From the NCBI GenBank assembly GCA_934045905.1, contig OW203763.1:48832121-48896120 (forward strand): a stretch of 64,000 nt of DNA, given 5' to 3'. The notes under the pieces are model-generated. The model did no database searches and was not told the DNA's origin. It worked only from the letters and a program-made list of their open reading frames with translations. Source of the stretch: Leuctra nigra. Taxonomy: Eukaryota; Arthropoda; Insecta; Plecoptera; Leuctridae. Positions 43,016 to 52,900 of the stretch are shown here, piece by piece. The position numbers and the translations under genes were made by a program. How positions within the stretch are numbered: the stretch's first letter is position 1; each line of letters opens with the position of its first letter.

Positions 43016-43604
43016 CCATTTAAATAGTTTTACAATCATTAGGAGATGGACTGTAAACTAAATAATGTTACTACTTATAGTTATGATGTTACTAAAGTTA
43101 TTGCGTCAGAAAGGTGTGAACCCGGATGTATTTAGCCTCCAGACTCCCCCCCCCTCCCTCCCCCTCCAGGGAGCGCAATGTATTCAATGTATTCCTTACC
43201 TGTGTAAAGCCTGTACTATCAAACTTTCTTCAAAACTATAATGTTAATTTGTAAGTTGTGTGGATGTGTGAATGTGATGGCGTAAGGATGTAATATTCAA
43301 ATGTGATGGGGTTCAAATGATTTCTCTGGGAAGGCATCTAATTATATCGCGTATGGAGTATATGTGGAGTAATATGTAATAAATATCGCAATTCTTATTT
43401 TTCTTGTTCGATTACACCGTATATTTGTATATTTTGTCATGTTATTTTGAAGCTCCACCTGCAGATACGCCTTCTAAGGTTTTGCAGGAAATTGTTCGAT
43501 GTATTTGTGTAATCTAATAGGTAATGTATTCATTGAGCGACGAATAAAAAAGAAATGAACCCTGTAAAGATGCACAAGAAGGCCCTCATTTCAATGATAG
43601 AGGA
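43016..43604. other. No recognisable gene
   Basis: Includes a C-rich stretch at 43,146-43,170. No supported feature. Confidence 0.45.
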
Positions 43605-43629
43605 GGGGGGGGGGGGGGGGGGGGGGGGG
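43605..43629 (+). repeat. Poly-G homopolymer, 25 G
   Basis: The longest homopolymer in the window. Confidence 0.9.
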
Positions 43630-43829
43630 AGCCTTCATTCTCTAGTTACGACTCATTTTAAAATAAAAATTGCCTAAATGTTCACAATTTTACCTACTCT
43701 GTACTAAGGGTCGAATACTTAAAATGTGGTGTAAATATGAGTCAAATGAAAGTGCAATCGTTGAACCCACCTTCTCCGTTATATGCATCGTCATTGGGTA
43801 CACTGAATGCGTTTTCACAATATATGGCT

Positions 43830-44260
43830 TATTACTTATTTATGTATGTATGTACCTTTGTACTTATTTATCTATTTAATTATTTATGCCTTTATTTATG
43901 TATTTATGTATGTATTTTATTTGTTAGTTTAAATTTTCACAACCCCGTTTATCAGATTTTTTTACGTTTGTATGTATTTAATTATTTATCTATCTACCTA
44001 TTTAATTATTTATTTATTTTATATATATTTATTGTTTGTTTATTTAGGGTTGCTATTTATTTATTTGCATGTAAATTAAAAATTTCGCAGAAAAATTTAT
44101 CAACATTTTCTTTACACTATACATAAATTTTAGAAATGTACTATTTATTGATGTATTTGTTTCTGAATGTATGTGTATGTATGTGTATGTGTAATGTATG
44201 TGATTATGAATTTATTTAATTATGTATTTCTTCATACATTTATTGACCAATTTATCTATT
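43830..44260 (+). repeat. ATTT/GTAT low-complexity region
   Basis: Degenerate TTTATTTATG-type repeats. The overlapping frames rich in Tyr, Leu and Phe are low-complexity artefacts. Confidence 0.8.
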
Positions 44261-45180
44261 TACTCGACAGGTGTGCGAATAACATCTCTATTGTCTTCAT
44301 CGCAGCTTAGCAGTGGAATTCCTAGTTACTTAGCTTACAGAATACAAAGAAATACCGAGGCAGTTATGTCTCTTACTTTATTTCATTTGGTATAGTAAAA
44401 AATACGACAAGAGATAAGAGGTAGAGAGAGAAAAACCCCTTGAAGATAAATAAGAAGTGTGTGTATTCCTGTGCGAATTGGTGATAGGCCCTGGGGCTTG
44501 TGAACTCGGTATAGATCATTTCAGTCGCAGCCTCCGGCCCTGGAGCAGAATCTCCCCTCAGGGAGGCGGTGAGAGGCGGAGAGAAGAATAGACAGGTTCA
44601 AATACATCGACAATAACAACACAAACAAATCAATACATGGAAATTACGATTCCGTTGCATTTTTCACATCGCACTATTTCAATTTCAATTGAAAGAGATT
44701 GGGAATTGTGACTCTTGCTAGACTTTTATGTAGGTACTTCCAATAATGTTCAAGCCCGCGGTCGGAATAATTGACGGTAAACTGCTAAGTTGGAGCGCGA
44801 ATTACCGCCAATATTTGTTTAATGGAGAAATAATAATTATTAGGTATGAGGTGGTTGATTGGTTCTTGTAATAGAGGGTTGAGTGGAAACGTTGTACCCA
44901 TAGAGGATCATATACTTTATCACAGTGTGTAATTAAAATATACTTATTTGAATTAGTAGTACAGTTAGGTATGCTCAAAGTGCATGCTTTCGGTACAGCC
45001 CCCGTATATTCCACCAGCCCAGCCCAAGACAATGTTGTTATCCACGATGGCTCTTCACGGAGGTAGGAAAAATTATATTGGCCAAATGATTGATATAATA
45101 AGCCAATAGTATCTAATAACAGTTTTAATTTTGTACCATGGATGAAGTCACGTTACATACTACGGACTTTTCTATCAAAT
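44261..45180. other. No recognisable gene; one GC-richer patch
   Basis: A GC-richer patch at 44,480-44,590 (GCAGCCTCCGGCCCTGGAGC) could be a SINE remnant, but I see no pol III boxes. Confidence 0.4.
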
Positions 45181-45665
45181 ATCTTATTTTATGAATAGCT
45201 GCCATGTTTAAATAATGCCCGCTACGGGTGACCAGTAAGTAAATCGAAAATTTTGATGACACATTCGAGTTCCCCATGACCGATTTAATAGGAAAGATTG
45301 TGTCGCATGACAAATTTAGATTTATGTAATTCTTATGTGGTGCCATTTTTTAAAATGGCTGCCATGGGTCACCAGTAAACAAAACGAATATTTTTATGTC
45401 ATATTCGAGTTCTCCATGGTCGATTTAGTAGGAAAGATGGTGTCGCATGTCATGTTGCCCCCTTTATTTGACCGTCATATCAAATATGGTCGCCACTGTA
45501 AAAAATGGCCGCCACGGTTAAGTGGTGAGCAAATGGAGAAATCTGATGTTATATTCGAGTTCCCCATGATCGAATTAGTAGGAAAGATGTTTTGCATGCC
45601 ATATTTCCGTCGTATTTAGCACAATACATAAAATATTCGCAATTTTTTTAAATGGCTGCCACGGG
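45181..45665 (+). repeat. ~150-bp tandem repeat with ATGGC(T/C)GCC motifs
   Basis: About three and a half units. TTCGAGTTCCCCATG-type and TAGGAAAGAT blocks recur near 45,266, 45,407 and 45,557. AAAATGGCTGCC or AAAATGGCCGCC recurs at 45,352, 45,503 and 45,650. Units are diverged, so the array is old. Confidence 0.75.
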
Positions 45666-45789
45666 TGACATGGGCGATATCTGAGGTGGCTCCCGGTCTT
45701 TTAATGAATGGTTGGGTATCTTGTATATGAGGTAAAAATTTGGTGCTTTTATACCAAAATGCACAATCAGGCCGTTTTCTTGCACATCC

Positions 45790-45798
45790 CGCCCGGAC
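45790..45798 (+). repeat. 9-bp target-site duplication, left copy
   Basis: CGCCCGGAC here is repeated at 50,651-50,659, directly outside the inverted ends of the 45,799-50,650 element. Confidence 0.85.
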
Positions 45799-45903
45799 GC
45801 GTATTTACGTAGGCTAACTGAATTCGAGACAAAGGTCTCGAATTCGCATAGACTTCGTAGTCGCATTTTGCAACTCCGTAGCCTAACTGATTTCGAGACC
45901 TAT
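45799..45903 (+). repeat. Left inverted repeat of the 45.8-50.65 kb element
   Basis: Matches the complement of 50,546-50,650. It begins GCGTATTTACG. Confidence 0.85.
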
Positions 45904-46018
45904 CCAAGTCTCGAATTGGTATAGACTTCCGAGTGAGATTTTTCAACTCCGCAGCCTAACTGATTTCGAGACTTGCACATGTCTTCAATTCGCACGCTTG
46001 ATATTAAATATGGGTTAC

Positions 46019-46633
46019 TTCAAATTTAAATGTCGAATTCACGCCTTGACTACGCAGCCGGAGCAGCCACGAGCGGATCTTGGCTGCATCAAGTACCTCA
46101 GCCATTGCAAGGTCAGTGTCGAGGCATGCAAGAGCCGAAGCCGCCCCACCATGTGTTTCGTCTGCCAGCGGGTCGGACACACGGCGCAGTTCTGCCACCA
46201 GCGGCCCCGCTGCGTCATCTGCGGTGAGGAGCACGACGCCAAGGTCTGCCCTCGTCCACGCGAAGAGAAGGCCAAGTGCGTCAACTGCGGCGGCGAACAT
46301 CCGGCAAGTTACCGGGGATGCCCGTACTTGACGGCGGCTACTGAACGGCGCCAGCGACCGACCCGCGAGGAGCGACAGCCGCCACCGCCTTCGACCCAGG
46401 GACTTCCGACTCCGAGCGATCCTGAGTCGGCTCCACGCAGATCGCAGCCAGCACCGCGCTACGCAAACGCCGCCAAGGGACTTCCGCAGCCACCTGGTGA
46501 TACAAGCCTACACACTCTGGTGAGTCAATTATCAACTTTAATCGCCGAACTGCTGCCGCTCATCACCGCAGTCACCAGTCTCCTGCCGAGTCTGATCCAA
46601 TGTGCCGCCACCACTCAGAATGTCGGTAAATAG
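46019..46633 (+). pseudogene. LINE 3 ORF1 (nucleic-acid-binding), N-terminally truncated
   Basis: ORF1 proteins of Jockey-like LINEs bind element RNA and aid packaging and target delivery. The frame has three tandem zinc knuckles, CFVCQRVGHTAQFC, CVICGEEHDAKVC and CVNCGGEHPASYRGC, close to CCHC knuckles of Jockey-like ORF1. A proline-rich stretch (RQPPPPSTQGLPTP) and a YANAAKG segment follow. The upstream gag-like domain is missing because the element is truncated at about 46,020, so the frame's upstream start is not genuine. The stop TAG is at 46,631-46,633 and overlaps ORF2 by 14 nt. Confidence 0.82.
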
Positions 46634-49316
46634 ACATAAGACTACCACCATAGCCATGTGGAATGCAAATAGCATTCGAGGACGAAGAGACGAGCTCGCA
46701 GAATTCATGCGAGAAGAAAACGCGCCTGTGGTGCTCCTGAGCGAGACACATCTTCAGCCGAAACACAGGTTCGCCATGGCAAATTGTTGTGTATACCGGA
46801 CGGATAGACCTCTACCGAAGAACGCACAAGCGGCTGGGGGTACGGCGATTGTCGTAAACCGAGATCTCAGACACACTGAGTTGGTACTTCCACCACTGCA
46901 GACCCTCGAAGCGACTGGCATCGAATTGGAGACGCCAGGAGGTAAAATCCACGTATATTCAGTGTACTTGGCGCCACGTGCAGCCTTCCATTTGGAAGAC
47001 ATTGATGCCCTCATGGAGTCAAGCAATCCTACCATCATCTGCGGCGACTTGAACGCGAAGCACCAGTGCTGGAATTCAAGAGTTTACAACACCAGAGGGC
47101 GACGCTTACTGACGCACTCGCGAGCAGAAGGCTTCACTGTCATCGGGCCTCTAGAACCGACGCATTATCAAGGTAACACCTACAGACCTGACGTGCTGGA
47201 CATCGCCATGGTGAAGAACATACAGCATACGATTGAAATTAGAACGATGGCAGCGATGTCATCGGACCACAATCCCGTTCTAGTCACAATCGGAGACGAG
47301 GTCTCGGTTCACCAACCGACTCCGAAGCTGAACTTCAAGAAGGCCGACTGGGCGAAGTTCAAGATCGAGATCGCAGAGAGACTAGAGGAATGGCCGCTCT
47401 CTTCTCGGGAGGAGGTTGACTGCGCCGCAGTCAAGTTCACATCTGCAGTACAGGAAGCCGTTGAAGCAAGTGTGCCACGTTCTACGCCGCAAAGATGCTC
47501 CATTTACGATCTACCGCAGGGAATCTTGGCCTCAATAGCCGAGAAGAACCGCGCTAGACGCGAATGGCAGCAGCACCGAATTCCTGCTTTACGTACACGA
47601 TACAATCGCCTTGTGAAATCGCTGAAGAAGCAGATCCAGGAGCACCGCGGTGAGAAGTGGGAGGAAGCAGTCGGAGAGCTGCGAGAAAACGATAACAGCA
47701 TTTGGCGCATGACGCGACGCCTGACAAACCGCCCCGAGCCGTGTCCGCCCATCCAGGGCAAGACTCATCTTGCCTGCAGCGCGCGAGACAAGGCCGAGGT
47801 GTTGGCCGAATCTCTCGAGGACCAGTTCCAGCCGAACCCGCCGACCCTCTCCAGTGCGGAGATCGAGAACAAGGTAGTCGACTGGCAAGAAGCGCATCCG
47901 GAAGAAGCTCACGAGGATGACGTCGAGAAGTGCACGGCTGATGAGTTCTGCACTTACGCCAGGGAGCTGCCAAACAGGAAGGCACCGGAGATGGACGGCA
48001 TCACGAACTTGATCATCAAGAAGTTCCCCGGAGACGCTGTAGACAAGATCGTCCAGATCTACAACGCCTGTCTGCACCTTCAGCACTTTCCGACCCCCTG
48101 GAAGGAAGCTAGGGTGGTTGCTTTCCCGAAGCCTGGAAAAGTTCTGAGAGATCCTGCCAATTACCGGCCGATCAGCCTGCTTTCGTGCCTATCGAAAGTC
48201 CTCGAGAAGATTGCCATGAGGCGACTCCAGGATCATGCTGACAGGAACGAGGTGATCATCGACGAACAGTTTGGTTTTCGTAAACATCACTCGACCACGC
48301 ATCAGCTGCTTCGAGTCGTCAATAAAATCACGCACGGCTTCAACATCAAAAAGATGACCGGGATTGTGTTCTTGGACGTCGCCAAAGCATTCGATCGAGT
48401 CTGGCACGAAGGCCTGCTGGCGAAGCTGATCGACCACGAGTTCCCGCCGTATCTCGTAAACTTCGTTGCCAGCTTCCTGCGCGGTCGTTCCTTTCACGTT
48501 TCGATCCGCGAAGAAAGATCGACGACCCGGCCCATCCAGGCTGGCGTGCCGCAGGGGTCAATCATGGCTCCGTTCCTCTTCAGCGTTTTCACGAACGACG
48601 TGCCACGAGATCTGGCCGGTGTCGACTTGGGTTTCTACGCCGACGACGCCGCCGTCAGCGCTCAGTCCTGGAGCGGGGCGGAAATCGAGAAGAATCTGCA
48701 GGCAGCTCTGAACGGACTCTCAGCTTGGTACTCCAAATGGCGTATCAAGCTGAACGCGTCCAAGACGACGGCAACGCTCTTCCATCGACGGGAGGTCAAG
48801 CACCATCCGCGACTGACACTGTGCGGCGAGACCATCTCGTGGACCCCTAGCAGCCTCTACCTTGGAGTCGTCCTGGATGCCAAGATGACCTGGCGCGCTC
48901 ACGTCGAGCGGACCCAGCAACGAGCGACGAAGAAGATGGCGGCGCTCTACCCACTTCTTCGAAGCAAGGCAATGTCCGCCGACACCAAGCGCCGGGTCTA
49001 CACGGCCATCATCAGGCCGACTCTCAGCTACGCCGCTCCTGTCTGGAGCGGCTGCGCTACGCACCTGCTGCGAATCCTGCAGCGGGTGCAAAACAAGGTA
49101 GGGAAGCTCATCCTAGGGGTCCCACGCTTCACGAGATCCGATGACGTCCACCAGCAGCTGGATCTGGAGTTCTTGGCGAAACATCTGCTCGGGATCAACA
49201 TACGATTCTACGAGCAGCTTGCCGAGAACTCCAATCCACTCATCGAGAGTCTCAGCCGCATAGAGGCGAGTCCGTGGGATCGATTTCCACGGCCAACCTC
49301 AGCTCTGAACATCTAA
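46620..49316 (+). CDS. LINE 3 ORF2: endonuclease-reverse transcriptase, intact
   Basis: About 898 residues. I chose the ATG at 46,620 (MSVNRHK) rather than an upstream GTG because it overlaps the ORF1 stop by 14 nt, the usual LINE reinitiation arrangement. The N-terminal endonuclease has AMWNANSIRGRR, VVLLSETHLQP, IICGDLNAKHQCWNS (near residue 141), VLDIAMVKN and SSDHNPVL (near 214). The RT has NRKAPEMDGI, ANYRPISLLSCLSKVLE, EQFGFRKHHST, GIVFLDVAKAFDRVWHEGL (near 584), IQAGVPQGSIMAPFLFSVFTND and LGFYADDAAV (catalytic YADD near 671). LYLGVVLDAKMTWRAHV and IIRPTLSYAAPVWSG follow, as in Jockey-clade proteins. No stop or frameshift was found, and codon use is far more GC-rich than the flanks. Catalytic competence is inferred from intact motifs only. 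Confidence 0.9.
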   Translation: MSVNRHKTTTIAMWNANSIRGRRDELAEFMREENAPVVLLSETHLQPKHRFAMANCCVYRTDRPLPKNAQAAGGTAIVVNRDLRHTELVLPPLQTLEATGIELETPGGKIHVYSVYLAPRAAFHLEDIDALMESSNPTIICGDLNAKHQCWNSRVYNTRGRRLLTHSRAEGFTVIGPLEPTHYQGNTYRPDVLDIAMVKNIQHTIEIRTMAAMSSDHNPVLVTIGDEVSVHQPTPKLNFKKADWAKFKIEIAERLEEWPLSSREEVDCAAVKFTSAVQEAVEASVPRSTPQRCSIYDLPQGILASIAEKNRARREWQQHRIPALRTRYNRLVKSLKKQIQEHRGEKWEEAVGELRENDNSIWRMTRRLTNRPEPCPPIQGKTHLACSARDKAEVLAESLEDQFQPNPPTLSSAEIENKVVDWQEAHPEEAHEDDVEKCTADEFCTYARELPNRKAPEMDGITNLIIKKFPGDAVDKIVQIYNACLHLQHFPTPWKEARVVAFPKPGKVLRDPANYRPISLLSCLSKVLEKIAMRRLQDHADRNEVIIDEQFGFRKHHSTTHQLLRVVNKITHGFNIKKMTGIVFLDVAKAFDRVWHEGLLAKLIDHEFPPYLVNFVASFLRGRSFHVSIREERSTTRPIQAGVPQGSIMAPFLFSVFTNDVPRDLAGVDLGFYADDAAVSAQSWSGAEIEKNLQAALNGLSAWYSKWRIKLNASKTTATLFHRREVKHHPRLTLCGETISWTPSSLYLGVVLDAKMTWRAHVERTQQRATKKMAALYPLLRSKAMSADTKRRVYTAIIRPTLSYAAPVWSGCATHLLRILQRVQNKVGKLILGVPRFTRSDDVHQQLDLEFLAKHLLGINIRFYEQLAENSNPLIESLSRIEASPWDRFPRPTSALNI

Positions 49317-49332
49317 GGGCGCCGTCAGTCGC

Positions 49333-49567
49333 CGACTGAAATAAAGCCGAAAATCGTGCCGACCAATCACAATGAAGAAGGTAAAATTGGCAAATTAGCC
49401 AGATGTCCTAATCTCATTGGTCCACAGGCCAATCAGCCAGAAGGAGGATCCGACTGAAATAAAGCCGAAAATCGTGCCGACCAATCACAATGAAGAAGGT
49501 AAAATTGGCAAATTAGCCAGATGTCCTAATTTCATTGGTCCACAGGCCAATCAGCCAGAAGGAGGAT
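49333..49567 (+). repeat. 118-bp tandem duplication in the LINE 3 3' end
   Basis: Copies start CGACTGAAATAAAGCC at 49,333 and 49,451, nearly identical with one visible difference (AATCTCATTGG versus AATTTCATTGG). Each contains an AATAAA polyadenylation signal. Confidence 0.92.
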
Positions 49568-50545
49568 GATTCAAGCGTATTACTAATTATTTTCTTTCTC
49601 TATCAACTAATAGCAACACATTGTTCATTAATATGCTATTATATCTATATAAGCAAATTAGCAATATTAATATTATTAAAATACCTAGAGAAAAATATCG
49701 TTCTACGCTAGTCACCAAGAGCAAAAAGGGATAGGTTATACAATTTCCCTATCCATTAATATTCACCTGATAATTACATAAATTTATCGTGTCAATATTA
49801 TATTTTAAATACAAATATAATATTGACACTAATAATATTTTTCGAAGATATAAATTAATATTGCATTAATTTTGCAGAAGGGAAATTCTCAGTAAGAAGG
49901 TAGGTTAGAATATTTGAATTTCAATGTGTTTATTTTTTATGTTTGGAAAATACAAGGCATATATATAATTAATAACCGTCCGCACGTAATTTCTCATTTC
50001 TTAAACATTTTCTAAGGAATGAAAAGAATCATTGCGCCACATTTAAGTACAATTCCCTAAAATTACAAAATACTTCATTAAAAATAGTATGCAACAGAAT
50101 ATGTTCGCTCCTTAAAAAAAATACGAATTGTCACTTTCACTCAAACTGATTTAAGAGTTTCATTAGTAAAGACACATTCATTGAATAGATTTACTGATAT
50201 AAAATCATTTACGTATCTACACGAGAATTTACTATGTAATGTAACCGTCAATGAAAATCAATAAATATTTCTCAGTTCGGAAAATTAAATTTAATATTCA
50301 TTATTAATGATTATATTTTGTTTAGATTTGCTCGAGGCTGTAAGTGTACTGATGTTCACTATCGAAATCAAGTTTATTAATTTCGGTCGTACTATTAACA
50401 CCAAGCAAAATCTTAGTTAAATCAATATCATTTGACATGATGATTTATAACGGCATGCAAACTCCTTTGACAACCAGTCATACCCTATCAGCTGATCGAA
50501 ACACGGAAGAACGAAGGCAGCCGAAAGCAGCCGAGAACCGACGAA
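49568..50545. other. AT-rich interior of the 45.8-50.65 kb element, no gene
   Basis: No recognisable domain. A short inverted AATATTGACAC-type pair lies near 49,793-49,833. Confidence 0.5.
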
Positions 50546-50659
50546 GTTGGTCTCGAATTCAGTTAGGTTACGCATATGCAAAATGCGACTACGAAGTCTA
50601 TACGAATTCGAGACCTGTGTCTCGAATTCAGTTAGCCTACGTAAATACGCCGCCCGGAC
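50546..50659 (+). repeat. Right inverted repeat and 9-bp duplication of the 45.8-50.65 kb element
   Basis: The inverted repeat ends at 50,650 (ACGTAAATACGC). CGCCCGGAC at 50,651-50,659 matches 45,790-45,798. Confidence 0.85.
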
Positions 50660-51039
50660 TATAAGATAATATCACTTTTCAAAACATCTTGATTGTTGAT
50701 ATAAAAGCATGGCAATCGGTCAACTTTAATTTACTCCGTTATTTTCTCTGTATGACGCCACATATGAGCTACCCGTAGCTCACCCGTGGTATTCTCAGAA
50801 TTATCTAACAAAAAACTAGATAGGGCAAAATAAAGTAACATCTCAATTCAATGTATTTATTTATTAGAAGAAATGTGTATTTTTGTCTTCAGACGAATCG
50901 AACATTGATAATATAAGGAGTATACTAAATCTAAATCATTATTAAAGACCGCAAATACTAATACGGTTCATTATGATAACCTTGATCTGTGTTGCTCTTT
51001 CAATCATGGAGGTAACTCTACTTATCAACGCTTCACTGA
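50660..51039. other. No recognisable gene
   Basis: AT-rich sequence, no supported feature. Confidence 0.45.
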
Positions 51040-51247
51040 GTCTGGCATTTACCATATTATACCACCACACGGGGAATTGTGTGAGACGGTTCCCTTCTAA
51101 TAGCCCCACGACCGTCTCCTTCCCAACGAACCTATTCCTCATTTCATTCATTTCATCATATTCCTCCTTCTCCTTCATTCCTCCTTCTCATCTCTGTATA
51201 TAACCATTATAATCATTATTTCATCACCATTAGCATGGTTGCAGAAT
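51040..51247 (+). mobile_element. SINE 3' portion related to the 27-kb SINE
   Basis: CCCACGACCGTCTCCTTCCC at 51,104 corresponds to GGTCACGACCGCCTCCTTCC at 27,184. The CATCACCATTAGCATGGTTGCAGAAT end corresponds to the extension seen at 25,540-25,570 (minus). The tRNA-like head is not recognisable. Confidence 0.5.
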
Positions 51248-51399
51248 TATAATAACGTCATAAACATCACTATAAAATTATATAAAACAAAAAGTCGCTG
51301 TCCTCTATGTTTCGCTTCTGTATCTCTACTACAGGCGAAGAACTAAGTTAGTCACTAAAGCCCAATTTACAAGGAGCAACTTCTTGTTCAACTTCTGTG

Positions 51400-51750
51400 C
51401 CACACTTATGTGTCAAACTTCTGTGTCACACTTCTGTGTCACACTTCTGAGCCACACTTCTGTACCACACTTCTGTGTCACACTTCTGTGTCACACTTCT
51501 GTGCCACACTTCTGTGCCACACTTCTGTGTCACACTTCTGTGTCACACTTCTGTGCCACACTTCTGTGCCACACTTCTGTGTCACACTTCTGTGCCACAC
51601 TTCTGTGTCACACTTATGTGCCACACTTCTGTGCCACACTTCTGTGTCACACTTCTGTGCCACACTTCTGTGCCACACTTCTGTGTCACACTTCTGTGCC
51701 ACACTTCTGTGTCACACTTCTGTGCCACACTTCTGTGTCACACTTCTTGA
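51400..51750 (+). repeat. 13-bp minisatellite (CACTTCTGTG(T/C)CA)
   Basis: About 27 units of 13 bp with a frequent T/C change. Since 13 is not a multiple of three and the unit lacks stops in all plus frames, all three frames stay open. This gives Cys/His-rich spurious frames. Confidence 0.93.
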
Positions 51751-52187
51751 TGGAAATTAGAACATGTTCTAAATAATATAAAAGTTGAGGTTAAGTCCTG
51801 TGACAAGAGGTTGCGTCGTGTTAATACAAATATGTAAAATAGGAAGGTGACAGAAGTTGTTCAAGAAATTGTACCGTGTAAATCAGGCTTAAAAGTAAAC
51901 TGTCAGGTTCGCAGTGTTTTCAGCGAAAACAAAATATTTGACTTATCAAGTTATTCACTGTAAATTGCACCAAATGTCATTGGCTTTTATCAATTGAGTA
52001 AAATCAGGTCAAAATCAGGTTTTTCATAGCATCAAAATGAACGATATTAAAGATTAAAATAATTAATGCGTTCATTGAAGGACTTTCTGCATTTTATTTT
52101 TAGCATACTTTTACAACAGAATGGTTATAAAATAGAAGTTACTCATGCAGTTTGTTGACTTATCTATCTGGTCTTTTAAATTTGCAG
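51751..52187. other. No recognisable gene
   Basis: AT-rich sequence, no supported feature. Confidence 0.45.
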
Positions 52188-52281
52188 TACTGCAAATTTA
52201 AAAGATTTGACAGTCGGTGAGATTCGAGCCCACGACCTTTAGATTGCGGACTAATGCTCTACCAACTGAGCTATGGTGGAC
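52188..52281 (-). mobile_element. Second tRNA-like SINE type, minus-strand copy
   Basis: The minus strand has a perfect A-box (TAGCTCAGTTGG), an anticodon-arm-like TTAG/CTAA stem, and a T arm GTGGG/CTCAC with loop CTCGAAT. The body follows (CAAATCTTTTAAATTTGC). The head differs from the GGC type at 15-20 kb, but the 3' body is related. Confidence 0.65.
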
Positions 52282-52337
52282 AATTTCAATTTTCAGATTG
52301 TATTATTCATGACTTGTTCATTCGGTACGTTAAGATC

Positions 52338-52900
52338 GGCAATCTAAAGGTCGTGGGCTCGAATCCACCGGTAATCAAATCTTTTAATTTTGCTGTTTTA
52401 AGGCCGGTCATATATTTTTTCCCGCCAAAAGCGATTTGGAGTGGTTTTCGAGCGAAATACAAAATATAAATGACTATATTTAACAAATGGTTATGAATAT
52501 CGAAAAAGCAAGACCGAGGTGACATGCATTGAACCTTTATCTACATTTTCATCGCTTACTGTCATAACTTTGCTCCTACTATGTGGTCAGTATGTGTCGG
52601 GCACGAAAACACACCGTGGGAGCGACGGACGAGTGACGAAGCGTTTTCGTGCCCGACACATACTGACCACATAGTAGGAGCAAAGTTATGACAGTAAGCG
52701 ATGAAAATGTAGATAAAGGTTCAATGCATGTCACCTCGGTCTTGCTTTTTCGATATTCATAACCATTTGTTAAATATAGTCATTTATATTTTGTATTTCG
52801 CTCCAAATCGCTTTTGGCGGGAAAAAATATATGACCGGCCTTAACAATAACATCATCCCACCTGAGATTGTCAGAAAAAAATCGTCATTCCAGTATATAT
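52338..52900 (+). mobile_element. Second tRNA-like SINE type, plus copy, split by a palindrome
   Basis: The 3' part of the head (AATCTAAAGGTCGTGGGCTC) lies at 52,341-52,360, then the body, which breaks off near 52,397 and resumes at about 52,845 with AACATCATCCCACCTGAGAT. The 447-bp palindrome sits between. The copy faces the minus-strand copy at 52,188-52,281. Confidence 0.65.
52398..52844 (+). repeat. 447-bp palindrome, probable foldback element in a SINE
   Basis: Left arm 52,398-52,610 and right arm 52,642-52,844 are near-perfect reverse complements with a 31-base loop. The main difference is an ~11-base insertion (TGGTTTTCGAG) in the left arm. The outer ends are TTAAGGCCGGTC and its complement. 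TTAA at each end could be a piggyBac-like target duplication or simply part of the palindrome. The element interrupts a SINE body, which proves insertion. Confidence 0.88.

Larger units (their letters stand above)
46019..49567 (+). mobile_element. Jockey-like non-LTR retrotransposon (LINE 3), 5'-truncated
   Basis: A GC-rich block in AT-rich surroundings with the two-ORF Jockey layout: a zinc-knuckle ORF1 missing its N-terminus, an intact EN-RT ORF2, and a 3' end with a 118-bp tandem duplication. No poly-A tail or target duplication could be seen. The sharp change in base composition against its flanks suggests a recently arrived or lightly mutated copy. Confidence 0.85.
45799..50650. mobile_element. 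MULE-like or foldback DNA element carrying a Jockey-like LINE
   Basis: The ends GCGTATTTACGTAGGCTAAC and complement match over ~70 bp with two differences, and more loosely to ~105 bp. Subterminal blocks GTAGCCTAACTGA(A/T)TTCGAGAC repeat at 45,809, 45,878 and 45,951 on the left and twice on the right. The exact 9-bp duplication fits Mutator-like elements. No transposase of its own is seen; the interior is the Jockey-like LINE (46.0-49.57 kb) plus ~1 kb of AT-rich DNA. These ends differ from those of the 29.4-kb MULE. Confidence 0.75.

Noticed and set aside
46004..48086. Several 60-165 codon frames antisense or offset to the Jockey-like ORFs
   Set aside because: Shadow frames of GC-rich coding DNA. 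The real frames carry all the conserved motifs.
51384..51776. Cys/His-rich frames that might look like zinc fingers
   Set aside because: The 13-bp unit opens all three plus frames with the same residues in rotation. No finger spacing is present.
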